From: Persicaria tinctoria
Lineage: Eukaryota > Streptophyta > Magnoliopsida > Caryophyllales > Polygonaceae
Reading direction: 5' to 3'
Assembly: GCA_037127255.1 (NCBI GenBank)
Contig: JBANSL010000012.1
Span: 32,479,115 to 32,543,114 of the forward strand
DNA: 64,000 nucleotides
This document shows, piece by piece, positions 63,030-64,000 of this stretch (within the stretch, counting starts at the first letter, position 1; each line of letters begins with the position of its first letter). The notes under the pieces were generated by a model. It was not told the origin of the DNA. It saw only the letters and a program-made list of their open reading frames with translations, and did not search any database. The translations under genes and the position numbers were made by a program.

Positions 63030-64000
63030 ATATTTCTTTTAAAAAAATAAAAACGTAAATAATAAATAAAATAAAATAATTTAGTTATATAAAATAAATA
63101 AATAAAATACATAATAAATAAATAAAATAAAAATAATTTGATTATATACATAAATAAATCAAGAATTAATGAAAAAAATAGTATAATTAATACATTGATA
63201 AATATATATATATAATAAACAAATAACTATTTAATAAATTAATAAAAATAAAAATATATATAATCAATACATATATAAAAACAATAAAAAATAAATGAAT
63301 AATTAATGAAAATAATATATTTCATAATTACTTATTATAAAAATTATATATAGATACATAAAATAAAAAATAATTTGTTTATATAAATAAATAAATGAAT
63401 AATTAATAAAAAAATATTTAATTAACATTGAATAAAAAAATGTATTAATATAATTACTATAATTACTATATATATATATATATATATCTATGTGTGTGTG
63501 TGTATAAAAATAATGAAAATTAAATTAAATTTTATCGGTTATTTATGTAAATAAAAATATACATAATTAATAAATAAATAAAAATAGTAAAAAAAATGAA
63601 GTTAATAAATATATATATATATATATATATATAATTAATTAATATACAAAAATATATGTATAATTAATAAATTGGTAAAAAATAATAAATAAATAAATAA
63701 ATAATTTTTTTTGTTTATTTTTTTATTTGTGTATTACATTGAATTTTTATTTTTTTATAATTTTTTGATTTTTTTTGTAAATAAATTAATTTATTATATT
63801 TATTATATATATTTTTTTTATGTTTTATGTTTTTTAGTCATAAATAAATTTTTTTAATTTAATTTTTCTATTCTTATTCTTATTTTTATTTGTTATATTT
63901 TTTCTACTTTATTATAATTGTCTTTGTTTTTATGAAATTAATAAATTTATACTATTTATTATTTATTGTTTTATGTATATTTTTACTTTTATAAATTAAA
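63030..64000. repeat. Extreme AT-rich low-complexity tract
   Basis: Almost entirely A and T: AATAAATAAATA-type runs on the left half, (TA)n near 63,465-63,490 and 63,605-63,635, and T-rich TTTATTT runs on the right half. There is no coding capacity. It could act as a matrix-attachment or replication-associated region (inference). Confidence 0.85.

Overview
This window looks like repeat-rich nuclear DNA of a flowering plant, probably a eudicot. The evidence is Athila-type and Sirevirus-type LTR retrotransposons, plant L1-type LINEs, hAT elements, an Au/TS-like SINE tail with a TTG-rich end, and one intact host gene resembling plant ADA1 of the SAGA coactivator. Almost everything else is mobile-element sequence in several nested layers. 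All identifications are by eye, with no database search.

Layout. 1-17,879 is a three-level nest of Athila-type elements: A (minus; LTRs 816-1856 and 16719-17879) contains B (plus; 5' LTR 2317-4060, 3' end lost near 14,290), which contains C (minus; 4890-13626, two 2,003-bp LTRs, 5-bp TSD TGGAG). 17,880-20,840 is older unresolved repeat DNA. 20,841-25,791 is a 5'-truncated LINE with a 17-bp TSD, carrying a solo LTR (23616-24931). 26,564-27,847 is a minus-strand poly(A) retroposon with a 16-bp TSD and an internal 22-bp tandem repeat. 28,000-30,400 holds the ADA1-like gene. 30,400-36,340 is intergenic, with small repeats, a SINE remnant and a LINE remnant. 36,343-39,182 is a non-autonomous hAT element, and 39,200-41,230 is LINE debris carrying a 408-bp hAT MITE. 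41,515-59,505 is a Sirevirus (Ty1/copia) split inside gag by D (42939-52493), a recent Athila-family insertion with two 2,316-bp LTRs. 59,506-64,000 holds a family-B LTR fragment, SINE-like and dispersed repeats, a short-chain-dehydrogenase remnant, and nearly 1 kb of extreme AT-rich sequence.

The most unusual material is the B/C/D family of non-autonomous Athila-type elements. They share LTR landmarks, a tRNA-Asp primer site and a long non-coding 3' region, but carry different coding cassettes. D keeps an open 1,111-codon Gag-protease frame ending in what looks like an integrase C-terminal remnant. C has a broken Gag-protease frame with another tail. B has an unrelated short frame. All carry many TCGAnnTCGA decamers in both LTR and coding parts. 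A 12-mer identical to the polypurine-tract core recurs inside the coding frame, in mid-spacer and at the true polypurine tract. A stem-loop with an invariant AGGA loop and varying stems lies beside the polypurine tract. No reverse transcriptase or integrase core is visible in A-D, so they presumably depend on a partner elsewhere in the genome.
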